A stretch of DNA of 64,000 nucleotides, from positions 1 through 64,000 of the forward strand of contig VCJN01001883.1 in assembly GCA_006384855.1 (NCBI GenBank), read 5' to 3'. The first letter of the stretch is position 1. The number at the start of each line of letters is the position of its first letter. Both the position numbers and the translations under genes were made by a program. Below are positions 11,671 to 23,971 of the stretch, in pieces. Origin of the DNA: Tetraselmis striata (taxonomy: Eukaryota; Chlorophyta; Chlorodendrophyceae; Chlorodendrales; Chlorodendraceae). The notes beneath the pieces were generated by a model. That model did no database searches. It saw only the letters and a program-made list of their open reading frames with translations, and had not been told where the DNA came from.

Positions 11671-13650
11671 CAAAGTCGGGGCGGGGCAGGCTGGGAGCTC
11701 CACTCAAGCCGGCGGGAGAAGGCGCACCTCGACATGCGCTCCCCGCCAACCATCGCTCTGGCGCGTTGGTAGCATCGCCTCCCACGGTGCGTCGGTGGCA
11801 AGCTTCCGCGGCAGCAGAGCCAGCGCAGTCGGATCAGCCTGGAAGAGGTGTCGGCGGTCTTTGCCTCGATCATCGCCTACGTGGACGGCCCCCAATGCCG
11901 GCTCCTCCTGCCACCCACAGCAGGGGCATGCGCAGATAAGCCGCCGCGCCGGTTGGCATAGATTGCTGCTACTCGCAGAAAGAGGGCGCGCTGATACATG
12001 GTCGATTTCTTCTCGCGCGATGGCCTCCGCCATGGGTGATCAAGACGGGAATATTGAAATAAATTACTCCGCCGCCGAGCTGATAATCAGATCCCACCCT
12101 CTAGTAAGGCTCGCACGTCGAAGCAACAATGAGAAGATTCCACCGTATCATCAGCGCAGCCCCTGCCGACCGGCGCCCTTGTGCTCCGCAGCCCGCCGAG
12201 TTCCCCAGGCTCCAACGTCGTGGCAGCAGCCATAGCACCGCGATCGGCAGATCCACTGATGGCGGCGGTGACGACCCATGGCAACATGAACCCCCCCTTC
12301 CACCTGGGAATCTGTACGCACAGGCGGTGTAGTCGGCTCATAATATTGTACGCCGCTGCATTGCCTCCGTCCCTGGGTGCCGTACCACATACCCAAGCGT
12401 GTGGCTTGGCCACCTGGGCCGGCTTCCGACTCCCACGCCCTTCCCTTTGTATGCCGCCTAATCGGTATGGGAGCTGCTTGCGCATGCCGGGTAGCTCTAT
12501 GGGGACAGCCGGTGAGTTGTGATCATCCATATGGCTACTCAGCGGCACCTGACACTACTTAAATCAGGCCACATTCTGGCAACATGCCGACCGTGGTGCG
12601 CCAACATGGCTTCCTCTCCGGCTTGGCATGAGCTCCCACTGCCCCAACAGTAGCCTCGCCTCCCCCTCTGCTGAGCCTGGCAGGCGTGCAGCATCGGCAC
12701 AGGGCCGCCACAGCCCCGCGCGCTCATCCTGTTAAGGCAATGGGCATCTAAACCCGGCAGTGGCTACGCAATGGATGGCGCAGGGACAACATGAGCTTAT
12801 TTTGAATTTGAGCGCTTCGTTCAAATTCAAAATAAAGAAGGACGACAGACTATTTGAGCAGTAGGAGACGCAACAGCGGAACACTCTGAACTCATCTAAC
12901 CTCGCCGCCACGCAGCCCCTGCCGTTGCATACATGTCATTTTTCCGTTGGCAACGAGTTGAAGCGGTCTCTGACGCCAGGCCCGCGTGTTGTGTGCCCCC
13001 TTGCACCCCTATATTGCCGTCCAGCTTCCCCAACATGCCAAGCCAGATAGCACAGGATATAGGATACATGAGGGTTTCCTCTGAATCGTTTACAACGGAG
13101 GAAGAGGACACAATGAAGAGCCTGCTGGAAAGGCGTTGGCCAGAAACAGAAAGCAAATGCAACCCCATGAATGAATGGAAATATCATCAATATATACCCA
13201 CTCTCTTCCCTTGCATACCCAACAAGTGATGCTCCTTCTGTGTTCGAACGCCGCACCAGACTGCATGCTCTGCATAATCAGTGGGGCAGCTCGACCGATC
13301 CAGTGTATGACAGTCTGATACTAAACCTGCTCTATTGAACGAGAGCAAGATGTAATCAGTACCACCAACACGCCAATAGTAAACAGTTTCATGTGGACAG
13401 CAGCGTTTGCATGGCGTTCCCTCCTCAGCGCAGTTATTTAGCGTTCATGAAACCGCCCGAATGCACAAGACGGGGTTTACACTCGAATGTGTTATCATAC
13501 GAGTGTGCATTCACACAGTGTGACATCGGATGTTGCACCGAAGTCAAGACCTCAGCCATCGGCACTTCGCGCAGTCACCATGCGGTAAAGCTTGAGGAAG
13601 AACATAGACTGTCGTTACATACTGGTGGCTGCCGGTTCCAGTAGAACTTA
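11671..13650. other. Spacer, no supported gene
   Basis: Several frames are open on both strands at 11700-12560, but none has recognisable motifs or codon pattern. Contains a perfect hairpin at 12797-12835. Confidence 0.4.
12797..12835. repeat. Perfect 15-bp hairpin, AT-rich
   Basis: Arms 12797-12811 and 12821-12835 are exact reverse complements around a 9-base loop (GCGCTTCGT). It lies in intergenic sequence. It may be a MITE relic or a 3'-end structure; there is no poly-T run after it. Confidence 0.85.
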
Positions 13651-13661
13651 GCACCATTCGA

Positions 13662-14010
13662 ATGCCTCCGAGGTCAAAGAGTGAGCCCAAGCAGCCGGTG
13701 CCGAGTTCGCCGGGTGCGCCGATGAACGTTCCGGCCGCAGCAACTAGTGCAGGAGCACAGTCACGCCGAAGCTCCGGCGTCAACGAGAGCCGATGGCGGC
13801 ATCAATGCTTGGCACGAATGTTTTCTAGCCGCAGCCGCGCAGAAAACATCGCCTTCTTCCGCACAGCGGGAACATAACGCATCGTCTGATGATTTTGGCG
13901 AAACAGCATGTCATCGTGACTTGCACTGTGATAATAGCGAGACCGGCGGGGCAAATGATCAGCCATCTGATAGTGGCATGGATAAATCCTTGCCAGCAGT
14001 ACACGCTTAG
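13662..14010 (+). pseudogene. Possible start of a retroelement ORF1, frameshifted
   Basis: Begins MPPRSKSEPKQPV and is rich in Ser, Pro, Ala and Arg, as the first ORF of many algal retroelements is. The frame breaks, and a second frame (13747-14010) carries on. It sits next to a LINE 3' end on the opposite strand. This is weak evidence. Confidence 0.25.
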
Positions 14011-14029
14011 CAGTAGACATGTGACCGGT

Positions 14030-14360
14030 GATGTAATTGGCCTCACGGCCTGTGTTTTTTGGTTATTTTCGCCCCCGGGACAGGACTGGCACCAGTGAAA
14101 CCCTTGCAGCGTCTCTACGACGGCCGTTTGGGCAGCAATCCAGTTACGGAAAGCCCTGGGTAGGCGACGCTCCGTTATAGTCATCAAGCAAATTGCCGAA
14201 GCATTCTTCTAGACTAATTAAGGTCCAGTGACAAAATTTCCAACACTGTTGGATCACCGTCTCACGGCCTGTTGCACCATCATTTCGCCCCCCCACAACT
14301 ATGTTCAGAAACACCTGGTCCGTAGCCACAAATACTTGCTTGATTTCCATAAGTAATAGC
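14030..14360 (-). mobile_element. LINE 3'-end fragment (CCHC-ORF2 family)
   Basis: The reverse strand matches the 3' part of the element at 56236-57100: shared stretches run from the CAACAGTGTTGGAAATT region to GTGCCAGTCCTGTCCCGGG. Translated pieces such as LEECFGNLLDD occur in both. No RT domain remains. Confidence 0.6.
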
Positions 14361-14569
14361 ATAACATAATTGGACAGTCATAAGAATTTGTAGTAACGCA
14401 TATAAATTGGTAATTTCACCTTCGGTTCGAATACAAAGAAACCCTATGCCTATTGTACCATTATGTGGGGTTTGGCGAATATTACGGTGCTGTGTCAATT
14501 ATTTGCTCGGCGCTTATTCGTCATCGTCACACCACTACCGGTACCTGTTCGGACTCTAAGCCATCCTTA

Positions 14570-14770
14570 TCCAGGTTTAAAGTTGCGCGGGTTGCGCGGG
14601 CTGCTTTTATTTAGATGCGCAAACTGCAGCGGTAGGTCTGGCATAGTCATAACCCGGGACACCGGCCCGGACGATACTGCCCTAAAATGACATAGCCGGG
14701 AATCGATCCCGAGACCACCGCTCTGCCGAGCGGACAGACAACGAGGCCGGTATCATAGGCGCTGGGCTAT
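14570..14770 (-). mobile_element. tRNA-derived SINE, copy 1
   Basis: The minus strand carries a tRNA-like head with an A-box-like CCGCTCGGCAGAGCGG and a B-box GGATCGATTCC. The body is shared with the plus-strand copy at 61330-61550 (GGCAGTATCG, GTGTCCCGGGTTA, CTATGCCAGACCTAC, CTGCAGTTTGCGCA). The anticodon arm is reduced in this copy. Confidence 0.55.
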
Positions 14771-14937
14771 ATTAACTTTTCGCTTACATGGCGAGCGTCA
14801 AGAGAATGCACGGGAATGCGCTGGGCTATATTCCTTGGGGAGTTGGCCACAATATACCGCCTGGTCATCTTCCTGCGTCACACCTCGTCATCTTGACTTC
14901 CTACCGGCCACGCTCAGCACGCCGACGCGCGCTCGAC

Positions 14938-17900
14938 ATGGCGTTGCCACTATGGGCCGGGAACTTGCTGGACGCCGTGCAGCGAGGCCGGATCTTTGCC
15001 GATGGGAAGGAATTCGTGTGCGCCCCCGCTGCCGCGTTGCCCTAGTCCTCATGCCCCCCGCCACCCCCCCCCCCCCCCCGGCCGCTGGCCTTGCTCAAGC
15101 AGCGTGACCAACGCACCCACGCCTCGCCTTTACTGTCTATTCCAGTGACATGCCGGCGAGATTCACAGCGCAGGAGGTTCTCACGGCGTTCTCGCGGCTG
15201 CCGGAGGGGACGGCGGACGCCGAAGACGCGCTGGCGCGGATGGTTTCGGAGAATTTCGACCCGGCTGGCAGGTGCCCTGGCGGTGTGGCCGGCTCTTTAT
15301 TGTATTTTTTATGTACCGACATTCTTTTCTGCAAGGGGCAAGACTGGCAAAAGTTAAACTCTTACAGCGCCGTGTCGGCCGGTTTTCCCTCTTGCCCACG
15401 GTGCTCCCCCCCCCCCCCCCCCCCCCGCGGGCCCTTCTGTTGGCTGACGCTGCGGTCTCGGCGCGGGCAGTGACCTGGAGGACTGGGAGCCCGAGGACTG
15501 GGTGGCCCACCCCGATGGCTTCCTGCCGCACCTCAGCCCCGGTGGCGACCTGAAGCGCTGGGCGCTGCACGTTCATGCGCTGTGGCGGCAGCTCAGCAAG
15601 CGGGTGGGTTCACCACCATGCGCCGCTGCAGCCTGCATCCTATGGGCCAGCTCCCCACCCACTCCATCCCAGCGTAGACACACCAAAGCCGCTCACACAT
15701 AACAAGGCCCATCTCGCATTTACCTGGCAGCATGTCCTGCTTGTTTGAGCTCCCGGCTGGCCTGCATCGATGGCAGTCCCCGTCAACCCATCAGCCCCTC
15801 CCCGCTGCTGGCCGCGCATTGCCACTGAGGGATGGCATGCGCGATCGGGTGCCTGACAATCGGCAGCGGCGGTTCACAGGTGCGGCTGCCTGTAGGCGCA
15901 GAGCCGTCCCAGCACACGCTGCTTCCGCTGCCGCATCCGTTCCAAGTCCCAGGTGCCCCCCCCCCCCCCCCCCCCCCTCAAACCCCTCTATCCGGTCAGA
16001 TTGCTCTCGCTGCCCCCCTTGTAATGGCAAAAGCTGTGGGGTGGGCGCTTCCTCGTCAATTGGTGGTGACTCGCTTGGACTAATGACATTACGCGCGCCC
16101 CGCGCGCCTTTTCTGGTAGGCTCACGCTTCCGCGAGATGTACTACTGGGACAACCTGTGGGTGGTGCGCGGGCTGCTGGTGAGCGGCATGCACACCAGCG
16201 CCAGCCACATTGCCGCCAACATGCTGACCATGGTGGAGCGGCACGGCTTCATGCCCAACGGCACGCGGTCCTACTACCTCAACCGCAGGTGGCCCTCCCC
16301 CCGCCCGACCCCACAGCCTACCAGTCGCCCCCCTGATGCCTGTGGTGCTGCCCCCCCTTGGTGTGTACGCGCAGCGCTCGCTTGGCGTGCTCATGGCATG
16401 CCGTGCCCCATCCTGATGCGCTCCCCCCCCCCCCGCCCCCTCCCCCCGGCTGGCTCCGCCCGACCCGCAGCCAGCCGCCGCTGCTGAGCCAGATCGTGCA
16501 GGAGGTGCATGCTGCTGCACCAGACAGGCGCCTGCTGCGCCGAGCGCTGCCGGCGCTGCGGCGCGAGCACGAGTTTTTCACGTCCGGGGCTCGCAGCGTG
16601 TCCGTCCGGGACAGCGCCACCGGCGAGACGCACGCGCTATCGCGCTACCACGCCGACTGGCGCGCCCCGCGGCCCGAGTCCTACAGGTACGTGTGCGCGC
16701 AACGACCAGGCGCAGCTGCCCTCCGGCTTGCTTACACTGCGGTCCGGGCAAGAGGCGCAGCTTTTGGGCTGGTGGGGAGCTATAGGTGTCAGCACGGCAC
16801 GCCAACCGCCGAGTGGCTAGCGCGCTTCTCCGTGCCACATATGAGCAGCGTACTTCGTGCCATGCATGGCGTTGCGGGCAAGGAGTCCGCACCAAGCTGG
16901 CTTGGTCGAGGGTGATGCCCGGCAGACGCCATGTGTCTCCCCGCTAGCACAGGGCTCCTACATCTTGCCCGACTCGGCGCGTGACAGTGCGCGGTTTAGG
17001 ATGCCCTTGACGGGGCGGCAATGCTGCCAGACGCTGTGTGTTGTTCCAGAGCGGAGGGGGACTGTCATGGGGGAGCAGCTCGATGGGGGTGCACGCTAGG
17101 GAGGGTGTGTCCTGCCTCCTGTCAGGGCACCCTCACCAAGGCAGCTGGCACGCGCTGCCTGCCGCGCGCGGTGCAGGGAGGATGTGGATACCGCGCAGGC
17201 GGCGGCGGGGCGGCCCGCGGAGAAGGTGTACTGTGACATCGCCAGCGCCGCGGAGTCCGGATGGGATTTTTCATCGCGGTGGTTTGAGGATGGTACGGGG
17301 CGGATGACTTCCCGGACGACCCCCGCTTGCACCCCCCCCCCCCACACACACACACACAACCCCACCCGGACATCGCAAACCCAAACCCAGCCGCAGGGGT
17401 TCCTGCATCTTCACAAGACTGGCCCTGCCATCCCTTGCTCCGGAACTACCTTGCGACTCTTTGCCACCCTCATGGCACCCTCAGGCCTCTTGGCCGCTCC
17501 CCCCGCAGGCCAGCACCTGCACAGCATCCGGACCACACTCGTGGCCCCCGCGGACCTCAACGCCTTTCTGTACCAGATGGAGCGCAACATTGCCGACATC
17601 GCCGCCGCGCTGGGAGAATGGGGCACCGCGGCCGAGTTTGAGGCCGCTGCCGACCGGCGGCGCGCCGCCATCCACGCGCTCATGTGGGACGGGGAGCGCG
17701 GCCGGTGGGAGGACCTGCTGCTGGAGGTGCGGGCCGCTGTCTTGCCGCGTGGGGAACGCGCCTGTGAGCTTTGCGGTGGACCATCTGCTGCGGTGGACCC
17801 ACACCGCAGCCGTCCTGAGCATCGGCCCCGGTGCGTCACTGAATGGCGCCTTTTTCAACCTGGGTGGCATGACGGCAGGAGGAAGGCAGCGGCAGCGGCG

Positions 17901-18605
17901 TGTGGACCGCCGCCCGTAGCAGCCGCGGGGTGTACGCTTCCAGCTTTGCGCCGCTGTGGTGCGGCTGCGCGGCGGACGAGGCGCAGGCGGCCGCCGCCTG
18001 CCGGGGGCTTCGGGACTCTGGCCTGCTCAAGCCGGGCGGTGTGGCCACGTCATTGAGCGCCTCGGGACAGCAATGGGACGGCGACAACGGGTGGTGAGAG
18101 CGTGCTTGGGCGGCACGCTTTCCTGGAGGGCTGCCTGCCGGCATCGGCAGGCCAATGACATGTGTCGACAAAGGCAGGGGGCCCTGCACCGCATAGGACT
18201 GTCCCCCCTGACTTGTCACCTGTGCCGCCCCATCCCCGCCGACCAGGCCTTGCCTGCAGTCCATGATCGTGGAGGGGCTGCGGAGGCACGCAGGCGCGGA
18301 GGGGCGCAAGCTCGCCGACTCCATCGCGCAGCGCTGGCTGCGCAACAACTATCTCGGTGTGGCCGCTGTGCTGGGCGCGTACCACCATGCACGCGTATCC
18401 GTCTTGCGCCGAACCCTAGCCTGCCCGCTTTCAAACGTGCAGCGAAAGAGGGACACAGGGGCAACGGCAGTGGGTTTGGCGCTGATCCTTTGCTTCAGGC
18501 TGTAGCTTCAACGACTCTGCTGCCTTTTTTGTTGGCTGGTTGCTATGTGCATGATCGCCTGCTGCGGGGCGCCCCACATGCTGCTCGTCAAAACAAGAGG
18601 CTAGT

Positions 18606-18636
<31 letters not shown>

Positions 18637-19053
18637 GAGGGGGGCAAGCTGGTGTGGTTGCGCTGCGGTACCCATACGGAGCATGACTGAGCGTCCCCCT
18701 CGCCTGCTGCTGCCAGGCTGGAAGGCATCGGGCCACATGATGGAGAAGTACAACGTTGAGAGATGCGGGGAGGCGGGCGGCGGCGGGGAGTACGAGGTCC
18801 AGGTGTGCGCCCCTTGCCCCTCCCCCACTGGCCCTGGCCCCGGGAGGCCTACGGGTGGCCGCGGCCGTACCTCCCCCTGCATTGGGCGTGCGATCGTGCG
18901 ATCGGCTGCCCGCGCTCGGTAAGCTCTTGCCTCCTCCTTGTCTCCCCCGCCCCGCTGCCGCAGGTGGGTTTTGGCTGGACGAACGGCGTGGCGCTGGAGT
19001 TTCTCAGCACCTGCACATTTGTCGACGGTGAGGCAGCAGTCACGGGAGTGTAG
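14938..19053 (+). CDS. Alpha,alpha-trehalase (glycoside hydrolase family 37)
   Basis: Twelve exons: 14938-15017, 15146-15271, 15471-15603, 15880-15952, 16120-16288, 16471-16686, 17177-17292, 17509-17726, 17879-18093, 18247-18356, 18717-18802, 18964-19053. They give 543 codons plus TAG, close to the family length. It hydrolyses trehalose to two glucoses. The family landmarks appear in order: [11 protein letters not shown] (about 20-30), signature 1 [14 protein letters not shown] (about 138-151), [10 protein letters not shown] with the presumed acid Asp296, signature 2 [10 protein letters not shown] (about 440-449), then MMEKYNV (Glu495, presumed base) and [17 protein letters not shown]. Signature 2 lacks the usual Pro of QWDxPxGW, a point to check. 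No signal peptide is visible, so a cytosolic enzyme is likely. Six introns carry homopolymer C or G tracts. Confidence 0.93.
15957..15977 (+). repeat. Poly-C tract directly after the trehalase intron 4 donor
   Basis: The intron opens GTG and then a run of about 22 C, the same arrangement as at 3571 and 6099. Confidence 0.9.
18611..18637 (+). repeat. Poly-G tract in trehalase intron 10
   Basis: 27 G in a row on the sense strand of the intron between exons 10 and 11, opposite in sense to most tracts of the window. Confidence 0.9.
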
Positions 19054-20370
19054 ACACCGGGCGGTGACATGCCAGGAGGGTGAGTGAGCTGTATGCTGGT
19101 GCACAAACATTCGGTAGCAGCTCATCGCCATCATCCTTTGTTTTCCTGGCTTCTGCCCCGGATGCCCCGGGGGTCGAGTTGGGCACCCAAATGCGTGAAT
19201 GCTCCGCCTCGGCCATTCGCCACATGTGACGCCGTTTGCCCTGCCGCGAGTGGGAGCCGATGGTGTCATGGTCGCTACATATATTGGTGTGCCTAGGGCT
19301 ACAGCCAGGCACCCAATCGGGGTCGGGTGATGCCCTTTAGGAAACCCCAGGCCTCCGGGCTGGGCGCGTTTAACCATACCATACCGTATTATGTTGATGT
19401 GCCACCGCATGGCATGTACGACGAAACAAAAGGCGTGCAAGGCAACCCGCCCACACCAAAGTGTTCTTCCCAGCGCGAGTGGCCAATTGTGCCAAACACG
19501 GCCGATGACCAGGACATATATGTTCCAATACTGGCGATGATGCAAACATCAAGCATTCAGACGTGCATGAGTCCATAAATAGGAGCACGATTACGCCGGT
19601 ATATATCATGCTACTACATGTCCTCGATATCTGAAGATCTCTATATATTTAAAACTCGCAGATATAAATATTGCGATTTCTACATGGATTTTAAATGGAT
19701 ACAAAGTTGCATGCCAGGCTTCATGACTGTATCCACTGTAAATGTATTGTTCGCCACAGAACAAGAATGAACTCGTCATTCTACCGCCGAGCGTGCCATC
19801 GACACTTGTCTGAATGCGTGATCTCATGTTCTAGACGTAGGCACTACGCGATAAAATAACTCGCAAACCCTTGTCAAACCCCATTGCGTTATATTGCAGC
19901 CATATCTTTGAGAGGTGGTGCTCCGCTTGGGCTGGCATAACTTATTATACCAGTTTGGATGCATGTTCGGCAATAAGTATACAATTATAACTTGAATCAG
20001 AAATGTCTTGATGATTTACCTTTTTCTAAATAGAAATTAGGTATGTTTCAGTTGTTTTGCGAATCAATTTTGGATGACCATAATAAGTATATATTGTTTG
20101 AGTTTGTATTGCCCATTTAGTATGGATAGGTTCACGTTCATTGTTTTAAATTAGATAACACTACCGGAATGCGGACCGATGCCCAATTACAAGATTAATA
20201 CATCGACAGTTACCGCGCGTTAGTACTTGGTAGCAGCAGCAACACGGCCTTACCAGAAATCCTTTTCCTATAAATTACTATGATGATCGAAATTCGAGCA
20301 CTCTCTAGTCTCATGTTGGCCCCTACTTTTTTTTTAATACGTAGAGGCCAGCACATTATTAATTAGCGAC
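19054..20370. other. AT-richer spacer, no supported gene
   Basis: Base composition shifts to AT-rich after about 19,590, with many stops in all frames. Nothing protein-like is seen. It marks the border between the left gene block and the repeat block. Confidence 0.5.
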
Positions 20371-20371
20371 T

Positions 20372-22600
20372 ACATGAGCTAGCTGCTGGAGGCGATATCA
20401 GAAAATCACCAGAAAAGGACAATTGGAAAGGTCTTCTACATCAACTGCGAGGTGGAAGCAGTAGCAGGAGAAGATGCATAATGGGCACGAGCCCACTCAT
20501 CGGACTTGGCCATCTGCACACCGGCAGAGAGAATGCCGCCCAGGGTACCATGCACGCAAGCAGAGACCCGCTGCAACAGCCCCCGCCGTGTGCGCGACAG
20601 GTGACGGCGGAACTCAGCACGTTGGCTAGCAACAAAGTTCGGAAATGCCTGAACGGACTGACCACGAAGGAAGCATGAAATCGGGGCGGAAGGACCGCCA
20701 GGGAAGTTGCGCACAGCCAGCAACACCGCGAAGATGTAGACCACCATCAATAAAGCGGACTTCCCGAGACGGTCGCGGTCCTCAACCACAAAAGGGTAGT
20801 ACCGCTGAACACCCTGCACTGGGGCGGAGGACGCCCGGTCCACTGCCAACTTACCCTGCTCCGCCTCGGTCGCCGCGATCTTTGGGGTGCACCAGCGGGG
20901 GTCGTTGCTCCAAGTGGGGGTCGTGGAGGACACGCACGCGAAGTCGATCATGTAATCGCACGCCCCCCCCCGCCCCCCCCCCCACCCCGTCAGCGTCAAG
21001 TCCGACGGCCGCGAGCGGTCCGCTGGGCGCAGCCCACTCGTCTCAAGGGTCAAGTCGCCGGCTCCCGAGCGGTCCCGGTCAAGCACCGCCCCCGCGTAAA
21101 TTGCCACAGATGCCCACATATTCTTCAAAGCGGTATGCATGCGGTGCTTGTAGTTCGCTACGGGGAAGATAGGTAGATGATCCACAATGAGATCCGTAGC
21201 ATTCCGATTCGAGCCATCCGTAGAGCGAAGCCTTAAAGGATCAATATCACACGTGGGGCCAGGGCAAGTGTCAAGCGCGGAACCTCAGCGCGGGCAAAGG
21301 CCCAGCACTTGCGCAGCGGCGGCCGAATAAGCATCATGGGGAATCTTGCGGGCTGACTCGTGATCCGACTGGAAAAGCGATAGGGAACCCGGCCCGCACT
21401 CGCTGTACATGCGCAGGGTATCAAGTCGCGAGGCCGCGGCACCAGTACGCTGGAAGCTGAGATCGACGGCCACGAAGTCACGCAAGCGAATCGCATGGCT
21501 GAGGTGGCGTTGGACAACCATGGTCGTGGGCTGATCATCGGAGGCCGCACCCGAACCCGTTCCCGACGACGGAGCAATAGAACCTCGCAGCGATTCTGGG
21601 AGGGAAACAGCTGCTGCTGATGGAGGGTGTGCCATTAAATCGCCAGGCGAGGGTATCTTCATAGCTACAAAAGCGCATGTAGTAACGGTATTGGCAGTAC
21701 TCGTACCACCGATAGGAAGCAATTGCTGGGCAGCAGAGGCCGCCTCGCCAGTACCAACTCCGAGAGGAGTGGCCATACAAGGAGATGTGGTGACGCGCAG
21801 TCCTCCGCTAGTGCTCGCCCCCGTACGGCCCGTAGTACAAGCTGCTGGATCCAATGCAGCGGTGGTTGTAGCATTACTGACCGTAAGTAACTCGAAGATC
21901 TCGTGGGCGTGCCCATACGCCGCGCGTGCACGCCGCACATCTTCATGCGGTAACGTAGTGAGGGCCGTACAGTCTCGTGCACGCGGCGCGTCTCGCGCGC
22001 CCATGGCAAAGCTCTCGTAGCCACAGACGACACCTCGGCGCGAACCGCCTCGTACAAAGGGCCGAGGGCGGGCCCGTACTCCCGTACCATCTTTGGAAGG
22101 ACAACCGATTGCGCGGAATAAAACGCCGCAGGGGCCTCAGACAGCAGCAAGGCCAGATTGAGACCGCCAAAATCCGCGGGCATACTCATCTGAACGATTG
22201 CAGCCTCCATTCGCGGTGTAGACTGGTCGCAAGCGTCCCGGCCAAGCAGCGAAAACGCAGCCGAAATGTTGGCGGCGTCCGCGGCCTCCAAGAAAGGGCC
22301 CAGCTCCGGCGGCGGCAGCATGCGGCTGAGGAAGCCAGTTTGCCGCACCGCACATACGACCAGCAACCGCATGGCCCCATGGTGGCAGCCGTATCCCGAC
22401 GTGCCAAAGGAGGCGATGCGCTCCAACAGTGTGGCGAGGGCCTCCCGGCGCCGCCCCAACGCGCCGGTCATCCACTCGGGGTAATGGCTAATAGGAGCAC
22501 CCAAGTATACGTTGTAAAACATCTGACAGTTTTTTGGCAGAACTGCGAGCCCCTTGCTTTGCTGATCCAAAATTTAGAGAACGCCCGCGAAATAGAAATG
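20372..22600 (-). mobile_element. 5'-truncated non-LTR retrotransposon (LINE) with RLE-type nuclease remnant
   Basis: The minus strand encodes, in three broken frames, the C-terminal part of a LINE polyprotein. It starts with the RT-thumb-like region (22570-21665; VYLGAPISHYPEWM, then GAMRLLVVCAVRQTGFLSRMLPP), then a middle stretch ending LGLCPR. A region at 21185-20436 follows with RPADRSRPSDLTL, YMIDFACVSS and AEQGKLAVD, the pattern of a PD-(D/E)XK restriction-like endonuclease as used by R2/NeSL-type elements. The conserved RT palm is missing, so the copy is 5'-truncated and dead, and the frameshifts confirm this. Its 3' end carries a tail motif (GCTAGCTCATGTA on the element strand) found again at several places in the window. 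The truncated 5' end stops about 40-70 bases from the tRNA-Ala gene. Confidence 0.7.
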
Positions 22601-22638
22601 AAAATATATTATGTAAAAACAGCGGTTTTGACATTACA

Positions 22639-22711
22639 GGGGCTGTAGCTCAGATGGTAGAGCGCTCGCTTAGCATGCGAGAGGTACGGGGATCGATACC
22701 CCGCAGCTCCA
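22639..22711 (+). tRNA. trnA-AGC: tRNA-Ala (anticodon AGC), left copy
   Basis: 73 bases with a full cloverleaf: acceptor GGGGCTG/CAGCTCC (one G-T pair), D arm, anticodon stem CTCGC with loop reading AGC, and T arm GGGG-ATCGATA-CCCC. The T loop has A where T54 is usual, so the B box (GGATCGATACC) is one base off consensus. Both copies share this. CCA is not encoded. Confidence 0.93.
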
Positions 22712-22746
22712 TTACGATCGGGTCACTCCGATCGCCGCCCTTGTGG

Positions 22747-22817
22747 GCATCGGTGGTCTAGTGGTAGAATAGCACCCTGCCACGGTGCAGACCCGGGTTC
22801 GATTCCCGGCCGATGCA
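22747..22817 (+). tRNA. trnG-GCC: tRNA-Gly (anticodon GCC), left copy
   Basis: 71 bases with a perfect 7-bp acceptor stem GCATCGG/CCGATGC, anticodon GCC in the loop, and a consensus B box GGTTCGATTCC. It lies 35 bases after tRNA-Ala on the same strand. CCA is not encoded. Confidence 0.95.
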
Positions 22818-23971
22818 ATTTTGTGATGATTATGCTCACTTTAGGCGGGGGCACCCGCCAAGCATTAAACCTCCAGCCCGTCACATGAAAATAACGTTTT
22901 GACATGGACGAGGACATGGAACATGCATGGAAATAGCACGATCCACAGCATCCCTTATTGTCACCGTCACTGTCGTGTCATCAATCTATCCATCATCCAT
23001 CGTGCAAACCTGGCATCCACTTTTGTTCAGCGGCGGCTGTTGTTGTTGATCTTTTAGTACTGATGCTGTTCGCAGTTCGCGGTGGATTTGTGACTGGCCT
23101 TACTGTTTGTAATTCACACTACAAGTATGTAAACCCGTACCATACCAGTACATGTACGGTACTGGTGTGAAATAGAAGAATACGGGCAGTAACAAATCCA
23201 CCTACTGATAAAAGTAGTACTAAAAAATCCATAAATGAAGGGCAGTAACCGCCGTCGTATCCTAACCAAATCACTGATTTGGAAACCTTCTGATTTCCTT
23301 CTGGATTTCTGTGTGGATTTCTTGAATGTTGCGTCTAGCTCATGTAATCATTTGGAAACCTGCTTTTGCCCTTACGAGAATAGCATGCAGAAATGCATCC
23401 TATCCTGACCAAATAGAGGCCGTCTTTGAATATCTCGCGATTTCAACTGATGACGCCATCCGCGCCCATAACGGTAGCCGCTGCCCCCGCGCCCGCCGCT
23501 GTGGGTAGCGGCTCGGAGCCCCGCCCGTGCGCATTTTGTCCGTACTCACTGACGGTATATCGCATTGCGCCGCCTACATATGTGGCACCCGCCTACCCGC
23601 TACCACCATGGCGCCGCTCAAACTGGCGCACACACGCACGGCGGGCGCGTCCGACTGCTCGATGCCCGCCATGGCGCCGTGTGTTCCTCGCTCGTCGTCA
23701 TCGGTTGGGATGAGAGCGAAGAGACTGTCGTCTTTCTGTACGCTAGCCATAGCCCCTAGGCGAGAAACGTTGACTGACTTTCGGGTTGGGGCGGTCGCCT
23801 CGATGTAGGCGGCCGAACACGCAGTAGACGGGTAATGGCGGCCGGGTGGTGGGTGTGCCACGGGTGGGGCGCGGGCCGTAGGTGGGCCACCCGTGGGCGG
23901 CGGCGAGTTCGTTACACACGAAAGCTGCGAGCCGTGCGATGAACGATGGGCGCCTATGCGCCGTCCATCCA

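Larger units (their letters stand above)
22639..23971 (+). repeat. Left arm of a 1.33-kb inverted repeat
   Basis: From the first base of tRNA-Ala, this arm is a near-perfect reverse complement of 24702-26032. Only scattered differences are seen, for example GGGGGCACCC against GGGTGCCCC beside the tRNA-Gly gene. Similarity ends sharply at the tRNA-Ala 5' end on the outer side and at CCGTCCATCCA on the inner side. A 730-base spacer separates the arms. The arm also carries an unassigned 95-codon minus-strand frame (23861-23574) present in both arms. Confidence 0.92.

Noticed and set aside
22723-22917. Minus-strand frame over tRNA-Gly with HRPGIEPGS
   Set aside because: False translation of the tRNA gene.
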